Of a stretch of 25,530 nt of DNA, positions 15,184 to 24,063 are shown piece by piece. Each line of letters begins with the position of its first letter. Positions within the stretch are counted from its first letter, which is position 1. Under the pieces are notes generated by a model. That model saw only the letters and a program-made list of their open reading frames with translations, had not been told where the DNA came from and ran no database searches. Made by a program: the position numbers and the translations under genes. The stretch comes from Spirochaetaceae bacterium (GTDB lineage Bacteria > Spirochaetota > Spirochaetia > Treponematales > Rectinemataceae), in the NCBI GenBank assembly GCA_003452735.1, contig DMNL01000168.1, forward strand, positions 1 through 25,530, in the 5' to 3' direction.

Positions 15184-16269
15184 TCAGTTGGAATTGATTT
15201 CGTCTTTCAATAACGATTCGAGTTCTTCTTCGAATGCGATATCAGCTTGCTCTTTTTCAACTCGCCTTATAATTTCTCCGTGTTTGAAAATCAACACCGA
15301 ATTGCCTGCTCCTGTAATGCCTAGAGCCGCTTGTCGCGCTTCACCTGGGCCATTTACTATGCAGCCCATAACGGCAATCGATATATCTGCGTTTAGCGAA
15401 TACAGGCGATTCATCCATCTAGAAACGAAGGCATGAGTATCGAAAGATGCTCTTCCACAGCGAGGGCAGGATACAATCCTAATTCCATGCTTGCCTTTCC
15501 CTACGCAAGCAAGGATTTCTTTGCCAGCAATTACTTCCTGCTCCATGGTATCGGAGAGAGAAACACGGATGGTAGCTCCAATACCTTTTTTTAGAAGTGG
15601 CACGAGCGCTGCGGTATTGCGGACTATTCCTGCCACAAGAGGACCGGCCTCAGTGACGCCTAGATGCAAAGGGTAAGGATAGCGTAAGGAAAACTCTTCA
15701 TTGGCTCGCACGACTTCGTCTGGCTGGTTCATCTTTAGCGATACTACGATATCGTTGAAACTCATTGATTCGAGAAGCTCAATTTCGCGCTCCGCCGCTT
15801 TTATGGCCGCGCTTACGACATCTTGTTCCATTGCAAGATCTCTAGGTAATGAACCGGCATTGATACCTATACGAATGGGAATTCCTTTGTCTTTGGCCTT
15901 AGCTACGACCTCGCGAACCTTCCATTCGGCACCGATATTGCCTGGATTGATACGTATCTTCGCTATAGGAAAGTCCATGCATCTAAGCGCTATTCGCCAA
16001 TCGAAATGAATATCAGCCACGATTGGCAATGGAGAAAGACCTGCAAGCATCCCGAGCGATTCTGCAGTGGATATTTCTGGCACTGCAAAGCGGATAATGT
16101 CACAGCCAAGCTTTTTGAGGGAAGAAAGTTTCTCAAGGATGTCCAACAGCTGTGCATCCCCTGACGATGAAAATCTAGGAAGCGCATCTTTCCACATGGT
16201 CTGGATGCTGACAGGCCAATCGCCTCCTAAAAACAGGTCCCCCACTTTTATAATGTGCGTCTCTTTCAT
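15184..16269 (-). CDS. ispG: 4-hydroxy-3-methylbut-2-en-1-yl diphosphate synthase (flavodoxin/ferredoxin)
   Basis: IspG catalyses the sixth step of the methylerythritol phosphate route to isoprenoids, converting MEcPP to HMBPP with a [4Fe-4S] cluster. The N-terminal TIM-barrel shows RINPGNIG and ADIHFDWRIAL. The C-terminal cluster ligands are C268 and C271 (SCPRCGR), C303 and E310 (MGCIVNGPGE), at nearly the same residue numbers as in the E. coli protein. The 361-residue length is normal for the short bacterial form. The ATG at 16269 is the only reasonable start; a GGAG lies somewhat far upstream (13 bases). It begins 34 bases after the V-ATPase K gene and is probably the last gene of that operon. 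Confidence 0.95.
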   Translation of the reverse strand: MKETHIIKVGDLFLGGDWPVSIQTMWKDALPRFSSSGDAQLLDILEKLSSLKKLGCDIIRFAVPEISTAESLGMLAGLSPLPIVADIHFDWRIALRCMDFPIAKIRINPGNIGAEWKVREVVAKAKDKGIPIRIGINAGSLPRDLAMEQDVVSAAIKAAEREIELLESMSFNDIVVSLKMNQPDEVVRANEEFSLRYPYPLHLGVTEAGPLVAGIVRNTAALVPLLKKGIGATIRVSLSDTMEQEVIAGKEILACVGKGKHGIRIVSCPRCGRASFDTHAFVSRWMNRLYSLNADISIAVMGCIVNGPGEARQAALGITGAGNSVLIFKHGEIIRRVEKEQADIAFEEELESLLKDEINSN

Positions 16270-16303
16270 TAAGAAAACTTAGCTCCTATTCCTAAGTGCT
16301 TAA

Positions 16304-16726
16304 TCAAATGACGCTAAAAGTGAAAGCCAAAGTAAATAATGCTACAGTTTCAACTAAGCCCACAACAATGATGTAATTTGCAAAACCCTTGCCAGTCTCT
16401 CCAAATGCATCGCAGCCAGCAGCTGCAGCCTGTCCTTGTGCGATCGCGGAGATTCCTTCTGAGAGTCCAGACATAATGCCAGCTGCAAGCAAAAGCAACG
16501 GTTCTTTTGTTGAGTTGATGATTCTGGTCATCAAGATGAAGCTATATATAGTCTGAGTCAAAGGAGCTCCAGCAAAGGCAACGAGCAAAAATGATGGTGC
16601 TTTATTATTTAAATAAGATCGTTTCCAGGAACCAATCGCGGCCATGCCAGCAATTCCTGCCCCGATGCCAGAACCAATGGCACCAAAGCCCAGCACACAT
16701 GCAGCACCTATCAATGCAATATTCAT
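16304..16726 (-). CDS. atpK: V-type ATPase subunit K (membrane rotor proteolipid)
   Basis: The ring-forming proteolipid of the V-type ATPase membrane sector, with four transmembrane helices in 140 residues (two hairpins, each with a glycine-rich first helix). The ion-binding glutamate is E126 in VGLVETVALF. T57 and Q58 (PLTQTIYSF) and Q97 (AIAQGQAAAAG) match the positions that bind Na+ in Enterococcus hirae NtpK; the Q97-E126 spacing of 29 is the same. Na+ coupling is therefore likely, though not shown. AGGAG precedes the ATG. It follows the I gene by 26 bases. The symbol follows treponemal usage; ntpK is the enterococcal name. Confidence 0.94.
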   Translation of the reverse strand: MNIALIGAACVLGFGAIGSGIGAGIAGMAAIGSWKRSYLNNKAPSFLLVAFAGAPLTQTIYSFILMTRIINSTKEPLLLLAAGIMSGLSEGISAIAQGQAAAAGCDAFGETGKGFANYIIVVGLVETVALFTLAFTFSVI

Positions 16727-16752
16727 ACACCACTCTCCTATAGGGTAGATTG

Positions 16753-18642
16753 CTATGACGCCGAAAGATCCTCATCCTCTTTCAGCGGATCGTATTTGTA
16801 ACCGGACCACTCCATGCCGAGATGCCCGGAAAACTCCAGCATATTGAGTCTTATGCCATGCACTATAACCGAAAGAACCGTAAGCAAGAAATTGAGCGCA
16901 TGGGCAGCAACCAAGATCACTGCTGCAATGATGAATTTGAGAATAAGATCTATGATAAATTTTGAGGGTCCACTCAAAAGTCCTCCCGCCATTCCATTCA
17001 CCGTCTGAGCAAGTGCGAGCCCCGCAAGTCCTACGGCCCAAAGTCTTATATAAGAGACAATATCGGCAAAGACACTTACTGTGCCTAAAAAAGTTGGAAT
17101 TATATTCTTTAAGCTTTCTAAAAGACTCGAACCAAGCTTGCCATTCCAATTGCCAAAGATAAATACAAGGAAAAAGCCTACAGCGATACAGACAATCGCC
17201 CAATTCGTTATTGGAAATCTAGTTGCATCGATGACCAAATTTAATGCAGCATTGAACATGCCAAGAAGCAATAGTAGTGATCCAGCCTGAGAGAGAAACT
17301 TGAGGTCGGGGAAATCACGCTTAAGATTCTTTAGGTGAGCAATCGAAAGCTGAATAAGGCCAATTGAAAAACAAATAACCTTTATATTATTCTCGGAATC
17401 TGGAGACTGACCATTTATTGAAGGAATAGAGATATTCTGAAGCAGTCTTGGAAGACTATCAAAGGCTATACCGAACCATGTGGCAGTAAGTGCACCCCAA
17501 ATAACAGTTGTACTACCCAAGAGAAGAAATAACTTCTGTGCATCGCCAATCGGCTTTCCTTTTCTTTTTCCAGCAATGATCGAAGCAATTGTGGCTAGAA
17601 CGATGATAGCTCCATAGCTGGCATCTCCGAATATCATTGCAAAGAAAATAGAGAAAAAGATCAAAAACCAGCTCGATATGTCATACTCCCAATAATTCGG
17701 CACGGTTCCAAGAAACTCGAATACAGGCTGGATTATTCGAACTGCTGGGGGGTTTTCCACAAGAGTTGGAGGCTGGTCTTCTTCTATCGGATCATCGAAG
17801 GCAATAGCCCAACCATATTTTGCGGCAGCCTTCTTGAATTTTTCGCAGTCGCGAGCAGGAACATATCCCTTCATATAGGCAAGACTTTCTTTCTGTGGCA
17901 TGCCAGATCGCAATCGTTCCAAGATTATGCTAGAATTAAGCTTATGCAAATATTTCTTTATAAGAGATAAGTTTGCTGAATTTTCCCTAAATTCTCTAAG
18001 AATCTGTTGCTTTTGGCTATCGATAGAAGCGATCTCTTGTCGCATCTGCGAAAGAGGAATCTCTGGTGGTAAAAACTCTAAGAAAGATGGCGGCAATTCT
18101 GGTGTTTCTTCCCCTTCGTGGAGAATAAGGCCTATCCTGCATCTGCCTTTTGGAGCAGAAATCCTTATATATTCGGTCTCTTTTGGCAGCGTAGCGAGCT
18201 CTTTCAGCGGAGCTTCGAAGAATCTAAGAGTTAAACCTACGCCATCGATGATTTGCTCAAGCATTGCCATCGAGACTTCTCCCCAGCTTTCCACTCTATT
18301 TATTTCTCTTTTTAGGTCTATAGAACGATCTTCTAACAAATCCAGTCTTTGCTTAGCTGCGGAGATTTCGCGAATGATATCTCTGACATCTTTGTATTCT
18401 TCATATTTTAAAGATATAGAAGTATCTTCCTTGCTTGGTTTGGATTTTTTGTCGACATAATTCTGAAGAAGAAAATAGACCGATTCAGCCTCTGCCTTTT
18501 CTCTCTCCAAACCTTGGTATTTTTCTCCTATACCCCGAAGTTCCTCAACATGAGCTACACCGAGATTTCTAAGTCGCTCTGGAAGGTTTTCTCTATCTCT
18601 CTGGAGCACGATGAGGTAAAACTTTTTCATAGGTACTATCAT
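16753..18642 (-). CDS. atpI: V-type ATPase subunit I (stator/ion channel)
   Basis: The large membrane subunit that carries the ion half-channels and anchors the peripheral stalks. The first half (about residues 1-310) is soluble, with coiled-coil stretches. The second half is hydrophobic, with about seven membrane segments, and contains the conserved PVFEFLGTVPNYWEYD, FAMIFGDASYG and SYIRLWAVGLAGLALA, whose arginine is the one essential for ion transfer. The length of 629 fits the bacterial subunit. The ATG at 18642 overlaps the D stop as ATGA and has GGAG 7 bases upstream. Confidence 0.95.
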   Translation of the reverse strand: MIVPMKKFYLIVLQRDRENLPERLRNLGVAHVEELRGIGEKYQGLEREKAEAESVYFLLQNYVDKKSKPSKEDTSISLKYEEYKDVRDIIREISAAKQRLDLLEDRSIDLKREINRVESWGEVSMAMLEQIIDGVGLTLRFFEAPLKELATLPKETEYIRISAPKGRCRIGLILHEGEETPELPPSFLEFLPPEIPLSQMRQEIASIDSQKQQILREFRENSANLSLIKKYLHKLNSSIILERLRSGMPQKESLAYMKGYVPARDCEKFKKAAAKYGWAIAFDDPIEEDQPPTLVENPPAVRIIQPVFEFLGTVPNYWEYDISSWFLIFFSIFFAMIFGDASYGAIIVLATIASIIAGKRKGKPIGDAQKLFLLLGSTTVIWGALTATWFGIAFDSLPRLLQNISIPSINGQSPDSENNIKVICFSIGLIQLSIAHLKNLKRDFPDLKFLSQAGSLLLLLGMFNAALNLVIDATRFPITNWAIVCIAVGFFLVFIFGNWNGKLGSSLLESLKNIIPTFLGTVSVFADIVSYIRLWAVGLAGLALAQTVNGMAGGLLSGPSKFIIDLILKFIIAAVILVAAHALNFLLTVLSVIVHGIRLNMLEFSGHLGMEWSGYKYDPLKEDEDLSAS

Positions 18643-19253
18643 CGTTCGGCTCCCTCTACCTTTCTTTTTGCGATCTTACCCCTCACTACTTGAGCTGTCT
18701 CTTGATCGCCCAAGTAAATGCGAATCTTTCTTATGTCGGCGACAGTCTCGGGAATCTTCACTTTTTCGAATAGGTTTACACGCTGAGTTGTAATTCGCAA
18801 CTCTTGTGAAAGCAGCTCTTTCTGCTTTGAGACTATATCGAGTTCTATTTTTGTGCGAACAAGCCGCTCCAAAAGAATCAATGCATTATCAACCCAGAGA
18901 GGAGTCGCATATAAATCATAACTCTTATGATCGAATTCTACACCAAGGAATACTGGAATAGCGACTCCGGCTATATTGCCAGTATCAGAGCTAATGGAGC
19001 TAACCTTCAGAATAGGCTCACCTTCCTTGGTACGTGCAGCAGTTTGTTCTGTGAACACTGCCATCCATGATGATGCCTCTTGCTCGAGCGTTGTTTTCTG
19101 TGCTTGAAGTTCCTCCATGCGAGTCTGGACGCTGCGCACTTCGACTTGAAGCTGCTGTTTTTTGAGTTGAAGAGTTGGGAGATAGCGCTCATACATCTTG
19201 AGCTCATCTCTCTTCTTTTTCAACTCATTTTTGGTCAGCTTGATCTTTCCCAT
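18639..19253 (-). CDS. atpD: V-type ATPase subunit D (central rotor stalk)
   Basis: The antiparallel coiled-coil shaft that turns inside the A3B3 head. The 204-residue protein begins KIKLTKNELKKKRDELKMYERYLPTLQLKKQQL, the conserved subunit D N-terminus, and ends in a second long helix with RRVNLFEKVKIP-like sequence (RVNLFEKVKIPETV). It starts 33 bases after the B gene, with AGAAGG 10 bases before the ATG, and its stop overlaps the I start. Confidence 0.93.
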   Translation of the reverse strand: MGKIKLTKNELKKKRDELKMYERYLPTLQLKKQQLQVEVRSVQTRMEELQAQKTTLEQEASSWMAVFTEQTAARTKEGEPILKVSSISSDTGNIAGVAIPVFLGVEFDHKSYDLYATPLWVDNALILLERLVRTKIELDIVSKQKELLSQELRITTQRVNLFEKVKIPETVADIRKIRIYLGDQETAQVVRGKIAKRKVEGAER

Positions 19254-19286
19254 GATTCTATTGCCTTCTCTTCTTGCTAACTCGAA

Positions 19287-20585
19287 TTATTTCTTTCCTA
19301 TCCAAAATTTCTGGATAAGATCTGAACGAAGGCCTGTTTCTCGTGGCTCAAAGCATTCAGCCAATGTTTCCCAGCATAGATCAAGGGCCTTTTCTAGAGG
19401 AATATTCACAGACAAATCCATAATCCTCTGCTCAAAGAGTTCTCCATATTTGAGGAGTTTGCGATCCCAGGCACTCATCTGGAAGCCCATCGATTTCTTC
19501 TCGAGGGTGTCCCTATATGCAGCAAAAAGTTTTATCATCGCATCCATAATAGAGCGATGATCTTCCCTGGTCTTGGCGTTGACCAATTGTTTCAGTCGAG
19601 AAAGAGATCCGAAAGGCTCGATGTGTCCATCACGAAGATAAAACTGGCCTTCGGTTATATAGCCTGTGTTGTCTGGAATAGGATGTGTCACATCATCTCC
19701 TGGCATTGTAGTGACCGCAAGAATAGTAATAGAGCCAGCATCCGAAAAATCGACGGCTTTTTCGTATCGCGCAGCAAGCTGTGAATATAAATCGCCAGGA
19801 TAACCGCGATTCGAAGGTACTTGTTCTTGGGTTATAGCGATTTCCTTCAAAGCATCGGCAAAGTTGGTCATATCGCTCAGCAAAACGAGAACATTCTTGC
19901 CTTTGAGAGCAAAGCGCTCGGCAATTGCCAGCGAGATATCCGGCACCATGAGACACTCGACTATGGGATCGGCCGCGGTATGCACGAACATAATCGTTTT
20001 CGACAAAGAACCTCCCTGCTCAAGAGTATCTTTGAAGAAAAGATAGTCGTCATATTTGAGTCCCATTCCTCCTAGGATGATAAGGTCGACTTCAGCCTGC
20101 ATTGCAATCCGAGCAAGAAGAGGATTATATGGCTCTCCTGAGACTGAAAAAATAGGAAGTTTCTGGCTTTTGACAAGTGTGTTGAACACATCTATCATCG
20201 GAATACCAGTTCTTATCATCTCGCGCGGAATAATGCGCTGATAGGGGTTTACTGCTGGTCCGGCTATAGTTATAAGATTTTCCGTTAGATCTGGGCCTCC
20301 ATCGCGCGGCTCTCCCGCTCCATCGAAAATTCTGCCCATAAGGTCGTCGGAAAAGCTCACTTGCATTGGGTGTCCCAAGAAACGCACCTCATCGCCTGTT
20401 GAAATACCACGACTACCCGAAAAGACTTGAAGATACACCATCTTGCCATCTAGACGGATCGTCTCTGCAAGAGAAGCACCATATCTAGTATTTACCTGAG
20501 CCAGCTCACCATAAGCAATATCCTGCGCTTCTACCGCAATAACGTTACCTACGATTGATTCTATTCTCGAGTATATCTTATTCAT
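19287..20585 (-). CDS. atpB: V-type ATPase subunit B (regulatory)
   Basis: The non-catalytic nucleotide-site subunit of the A3B3 head. The 432-residue protein has the B-type beta-barrel start ([21 protein letters not shown]), [53 protein letters not shown], and the [10 protein letters not shown] segment that contributes the arginine to the catalytic interface. As expected for B, there is no Walker A motif. It lies 3 bases after the A gene, with GGAG 6 bases before the ATG. Confidence 0.95.
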   Translation of the reverse strand: MNKIYSRIESIVGNVIAVEAQDIAYGELAQVNTRYGASLAETIRLDGKMVYLQVFSGSRGISTGDEVRFLGHPMQVSFSDDLMGRIFDGAGEPRDGGPDLTENLITIAGPAVNPYQRIIPREMIRTGIPMIDVFNTLVKSQKLPIFSVSGEPYNPLLARIAMQAEVDLIILGGMGLKYDDYLFFKDTLEQGGSLSKTIMFVHTAADPIVECLMVPDISLAIAERFALKGKNVLVLLSDMTNFADALKEIAITQEQVPSNRGYPGDLYSQLAARYEKAVDFSDAGSITILAVTTMPGDDVTHPIPDNTGYITEGQFYLRDGHIEPFGSLSRLKQLVNAKTREDHRSIMDAMIKLFAAYRDTLEKKSMGFQMSAWDRKLLKYGELFEQRIMDLSVNIPLEKALDLCWETLAECFEPRETGLRSDLIQKFWIGKK

Positions 20586-20588
20586 GCC

Positions 20589-22352
20589 TTACTCCAGCGT
20601 GCTCATCAATTTAAGCCCCCGGTTATCAAACTCTGGTTCTCTATCGACCAGAGCTGCGTCTACTCTATTGTATAGAGCGTTAAACATATCGCTATCTTGC
20701 GGAGTACCATTCAAATCGAGCATTGTTTGACGAAGCTCATAGAAAAAATTTCGCGCCTCTTCTTTGTCGGAGAATCTTATATCGGCTGCAAGTATCTTAA
20801 GTATCAGTTTAAACACATGCCTTTGTCTTGCTGGAGATACCGCCGCATCGACAGGATCGAAGGAATTCTGCTGTAAGTAAACCGCATCTAAAAATTCGCT
20901 CTTTAGATAGATTACATAATCCTCTAAGCTTGTTCCTTCTTCACCTACAACTTTCATCATTGCGCTTATTTCGGCTCCTCGCTCTAAAAATGAATGGGCG
21001 TATCGAACGGTCGATTTGGGCATGATACCGTCATATTTGGACCAGGAATCTAGAGGATGGATTGAAGGATATTTGCGTGCGTCCGACCGCTCTCGTGAGA
21101 GTCCATGAAAGGCACCAACAACTTTAAGCGTAGCTTGCGTTACAGGTTCTTCGAAGTTGCCACCAGCGGGCGACACCGTTCCCCCAATAGTGAGAGACCC
21201 CTCCTTGCCATTATAAAGCCTTACGATACCAGCGCGCTCATAGAATGCAGCTATAACAGACTCGAGATATGCCGGAAAAGCCTCTTCTCCAGGGATCTCT
21301 TCAAGGCGTCCGGACATCTCACGCATCGCCTGCGCCCAACGGCTTGTAGAATCAGCAAGGAGAAGCACATCGAGGCCCATTTGCCGGTAGTATTCTGCAA
21401 TAGTCACAGCCGTATATACCGACGCTTCACGTGCAGCGACAGGCATAGACGAAGTGTTGCATATAATAACAGTCCGTTCCATCAAAGAGCGCCCAGTCTT
21501 TGGATCGATGATCTGGGGGAACTCTTTGAGAGTTTCTACTACCTCGCCTGCTCGCTCGCCACATGCTGCTATTAGCACAATGTCGACTTCGGCATGGCGA
21601 CTTGTTACCTGCTGCAGGACTGTCTTTCCTGCTCCGAAAGGCCCAGGGATACAGTAAGTTCCACCCTTTGCCACTGGGAAAAATGTATCTATGATTCGAG
21701 TTTTCGTAACAAGCGGCTCTGAAGGCTTAAGACGTTCGGAATAGCAATCCACAGCCCTCTTCACAGGCCAGGAAAAACACATTCGGATATGTCTCTTGTT
21801 TCCTTTCGAATCGGCAACTTCCGCTATCGCCTCATCGATCGTGTAATCACCTTCTGGTGCAATCTCTATAACTTTCCATTCTCCATATAAATCAAAAGGC
21901 ATCATTATGATATGCCGGAAATATCGCTCCGGAACCCAGCCTATACCCATTCCACGCTTTAAGACATCGCCCTTTCTTAAGAGTGGGGTAAAATGCCACT
22001 TTATATCTCGAGGGAGTGCCCTGAGATAAAGACCTGGCTCCAGAAAATACCCTACCTTATTGGCAATCTCTGGCAGAGGGTTTTGAAGTCCATCATATAT
22101 CTGCCCAAGAAGGCCAGGGCCAAGCTCGACAGACAATAGCTCATTGCTAAACTCTACCCTATTTCCAACTCTTATGCCTTTGGTAATCTCATAGACCTGG
22201 GCCTGAACGGAGGTACCGCGGATACGAATTACCTCGCTTTTTAGCCTTCTTTCTCCTACCAGGATATAAGCGACTTCATTCATGGTTACAATACCTTCTG
22301 TTTGTATAGAAACCATGTTGCCATTTACTGCGGTGACAAATCCTTCTGTCAT
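20589..22352 (-). CDS. atpA: V-type ATPase subunit A (catalytic)
   Basis: The catalytic subunit of the V1 head, 587 residues. The Walker A motif is GPFGAGKT (237-244), followed by ACGERAGEVVETLKEFP, the GER segment, and LLLADSTSRWAQAMREMSGRLEEIPGEEAFPAYL, the Walker B and neighbouring region. The bulge domain typical of V-type A subunits is present between about 115 and 190. The ATG overlaps the DUF2764 gene stop (ATGA), with GGAG 7 bases upstream. Whether the enzyme makes ATP or pumps ions cannot be told from sequence. Confidence 0.96.
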   Translation of the reverse strand: MTEGFVTAVNGNMVSIQTEGIVTMNEVAYILVGERRLKSEVIRIRGTSVQAQVYEITKGIRVGNRVEFSNELLSVELGPGLLGQIYDGLQNPLPEIANKVGYFLEPGLYLRALPRDIKWHFTPLLRKGDVLKRGMGIGWVPERYFRHIIMMPFDLYGEWKVIEIAPEGDYTIDEAIAEVADSKGNKRHIRMCFSWPVKRAVDCYSERLKPSEPLVTKTRIIDTFFPVAKGGTYCIPGPFGAGKTVLQQVTSRHAEVDIVLIAACGERAGEVVETLKEFPQIIDPKTGRSLMERTVIICNTSSMPVAAREASVYTAVTIAEYYRQMGLDVLLLADSTSRWAQAMREMSGRLEEIPGEEAFPAYLESVIAAFYERAGIVRLYNGKEGSLTIGGTVSPAGGNFEEPVTQATLKVVGAFHGLSRERSDARKYPSIHPLDSWSKYDGIMPKSTVRYAHSFLERGAEISAMMKVVGEEGTSLEDYVIYLKSEFLDAVYLQQNSFDPVDAAVSPARQRHVFKLILKILAADIRFSDKEEARNFFYELRQTMLDLNGTPQDSDMFNALYNRVDAALVDREPEFDNRGLKLMSTLE

Positions 22353-22939
22353 GTTGCTACTCCGGTATCAAAAGCACTCGCTGCATCTACTGCAGCTGCA
22401 GCATTTACAATATCTTGGTATAGTATATTGAATCCTTGCATCCCGCGATTTCTATCGAAAGAGGCATATCGAGATGCAATAAGCAATTTCATTTTATATG
22501 CAAGAATATAGTCAAGCTCAAATGCTGAAAGAGCGGAGAGTCTCTCCACAGCATTCCATCGTTCGCGCTCTATGGCAAACTCGGCTTGGAGAGGGTCCGA
22601 AGCGGCCTGTGCGGCCTGCGCGGCTTTTAGCGAATCTGGGTTTATATCGCCAGGCCTCATCCATTGGCTAGCATCTTGCTTTGAAGCTCTTGTCCGGAAA
22701 ACTACAAGCGCATTCCGAAGCCCTCTTTCAAATTCAAAATATGACATCAAGAATGCAGATTTCTTCATGGATTCTGAAAATCTGCCATTTCTTGCCTCTT
22801 CTATGCAAGGAAAAATTTCCAAATCGCTCTTATCAATCATCCTAGAGCAGAGTTCGTCAAAAGCCTGCACAGAAACGGGAGGGGGTGAGCCAAATGGAAA
22901 AGATGTAAGTGTCGAAGCAAAGTACCAATAATGCTTCAT
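22349..22939 (-). CDS. DUF2764 family protein of the V-ATPase operon
   Basis: A 196-residue protein of the DUF2764 type found in the V-ATPase operons of spirochaetes and Bacteroidetes, between the E and A genes. It begins MKHYWYFASTLTSFPFG and is rich in helix, with a YFEFERGLRNALVVFRTRA segment resembling the helical repeats of V-ATPase subunit C. Since no separate C gene is present in the operon, it may take the place of subunit C as the link between rotor and ring; that is inference. It starts one base after the E stop and overlaps the A start. Confidence 0.82.
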   Translation of the reverse strand: MKHYWYFASTLTSFPFGSPPPVSVQAFDELCSRMIDKSDLEIFPCIEEARNGRFSESMKKSAFLMSYFEFERGLRNALVVFRTRASKQDASQWMRPGDINPDSLKAAQAAQAASDPLQAEFAIERERWNAVERLSALSAFELDYILAYKMKLLIASRYASFDRNRGMQGFNILYQDIVNAAAAVDAASAFDTGVAT

Positions 22940-22940
22940 T

Positions 22941-23558
22941 TCAATCGAGGCTCCCCGCAGCTTCTTTTAGATATTGGGAGAGGAGCTTATTTACGCGAAC
23001 CGAGAGCATCTGTGCAATGCTCTCTGCAGAAAAGTCATATTGAACCGAGGAACCAGACAGAGCAACTCGGAATCCCGCATCGATGGCATCGTAAGGCTTA
23101 AAGCTGACACCCCTCGAGAGTTCTTTGGCAAGCCTTGCAGAAAGAGAACTGTCTATTTTTTCGAATTGCTCCGGTGGAAGAAGCACTTCGAAGTCGCCAG
23201 ATTGACCGGACGAGAGTATCTTTAGAACTTCAGGTATCACTTGGGCGGCCATTTTCTCATCGAAAGCTTTCTTGACATCAGCCCTGATGGCTGAATCGAG
23301 AAAGCGTTGAACACTTTGACGCAAGGCGATCATTGTATCCCTAGAAGCCTGAAGAAGGCTTTCGCGCGAAGCCGCTTCCATTGCATCTATGCGCTTTAGG
23401 GCCTCAGACTGCATCTCCTCTGCATCTCTTCTGGCGCGGGCAACAATTTCTGCCGCTTCCGAATGAGCTTTTTGGATAATCTCTTCGGCTTGCTGCTTTG
23501 CATTTTCGATGCCTTCGCTATGAATTCTCTCAAGAAGCTCTTGTAATTGGATCTCCAT
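22941..23558 (-). CDS. atpE: V-type ATPase subunit E (peripheral stalk)
   Basis: The stator stalk subunit. The first half (about residues 1-105) is a charged, alanine-rich coiled coil (ENAKQQAEEIIQKAHSEAAE and onward), and the second half is a globular domain with DFEVLLPPEQFEKID. I chose the ATG at 23558 (205 aa) because GAGG lies 8 bases before it and MEIQLQELLERI is the usual kind of start; a longer frame to 23597 has no support. First gene of the V-ATPase-ispG operon. No G/H-type partner gene was found beside it. Confidence 0.9.
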   Translation of the reverse strand: MEIQLQELLERIHSEGIENAKQQAEEIIQKAHSEAAEIVARARRDAEEMQSEALKRIDAMEAASRESLLQASRDTMIALRQSVQRFLDSAIRADVKKAFDEKMAAQVIPEVLKILSSGQSGDFEVLLPPEQFEKIDSSLSARLAKELSRGVSFKPYDAIDAGFRVALSGSSVQYDFSAESIAQMLSVRVNKLLSQYLKEAAGSLD

Positions 23559-23745
23559 CTTAATTCCCTCTGCATTGAGTCGATGCTTGGGAAACAAGAT
23601 CGCATCTCATTAGTGCATGATTATCGAACAAAAATAAGCTCAGAAAAACAGCAAAAATAAGTCGTCCTCTTCCCAATATCGAAAAAATATAAAATATTGC
23701 GGCAATATGCTTACAAATTAGACACAATTTTATACTGAAAGACAG

Positions 23746-23774
23746 TTTGGAGCAAGAGCCAATTTAGGTATGAT
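23746..23774 (+). promoter_or_regulatory. Candidate upstream promoter, plus strand
   Basis: TTTGGA, a 17-base spacer and TATGAT (five of six matches to the -10 consensus). It would start a transcript near 23781 that runs through the GC-richer stretch into tRNA-Gly. The -35 is weak. Confidence 0.35.
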
Positions 23775-23828
23775 TCATTTTTAAGGGCGCTTCTAAGCCA
23801 CTCTGGCGGATGGGTACCTTAGGCCTAC

Positions 23829-23857
23829 TTGACAAGCAAGGCATCGTGCGCTTAAAT
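23829..23857 (+). promoter_or_regulatory. Candidate promoter of tRNA-Gly
   Basis: A consensus TTGACA (23829-23834), a 17-base spacer and TTAAAT (23852-23857, four of six matches). Transcription would start near 23864, leaving a leader of about 83 bases before the mature tRNA. Confidence 0.55.
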
Positions 23858-23876
23858 CGCCCAAGTCGAGAAGCTA

Positions 23877-23924
23877 CAAGCAGGCAAAAACAATAGGACA
23901 CTTAGAAAGCTTTGCCTTTGCTTG
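23877..23924 (+). repeat. Inverted repeat (hairpin) in the tRNA-Gly leader
   Basis: CAAGCAGGCAAA (23877-23888) pairs with TTTGCC and TGCTTG (23911-23916 and 23919-23924), 12 bp with a two-base bulge and a loop of 22 bases. No T-run follows, so it is not a terminator. It ends 22 bases before the mature tRNA-Gly, within the precursor. Confidence 0.55.
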
Positions 23925-23946
23925 CGGAAAGAGGCACAAATTGATT

Positions 23947-24018
23947 GCGACCGTCGTATAACGGCTATTACCCCAGCCTTCCAAGCTGGAGACGTGGGTT
24001 CGACTCCCATCGGTCGCT
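23947..24018 (+). tRNA. tRNA-Gly (anticodon TCC)
   Basis: A full cloverleaf: acceptor GCGACCG pairs with CGGTCGC; anticodon arm CCAGC-CTTCCAA-GCTGG with anticodon TCC; T-arm loop TTCGACT. The discriminator base is T, and CCA is not encoded. Reads GGA and, by wobble, GGG glycine codons. Confidence 0.95.
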
Positions 24019-24063
24019 TACCTAACTTATAGATTATAATTGATATAAGCTAAATAAATTTTA

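Larger units (their letters stand above)
23559..23946. other. Gene-free stretch between the V-ATPase operon and tRNA-Gly
   Basis: About 390 bases with no convincing protein gene. The half next to atpE is AT-rich and should hold the V-ATPase promoter on the minus strand, but I could not settle on one: the candidates are poor, such as TTGTAA with TATATT at 19 bases. The other half is richer in GC and holds two candidate plus-strand promoters (23746-23774 and 23829-23857) and a strong hairpin (23877-23924). I compared it with SRP RNA, tmRNA, RNase P RNA and common riboswitch signatures and recognised none. Confidence 0.5.

Noticed and set aside
17900..18460. 186-residue ORF on plus, inside the V-ATPase I gene
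   Set aside because: It is antisense to a certain gene, has a Ser-rich out-of-frame composition and no family resemblance.
23783..23946. 6S, SRP, tmRNA or RNase P RNA
   Set aside because: The SRP GGAAGCAGC core, the RNase P GAGGAAAGTCC motif and tmRNA ends are absent; no 6S-like central bubble could be drawn with confidence.
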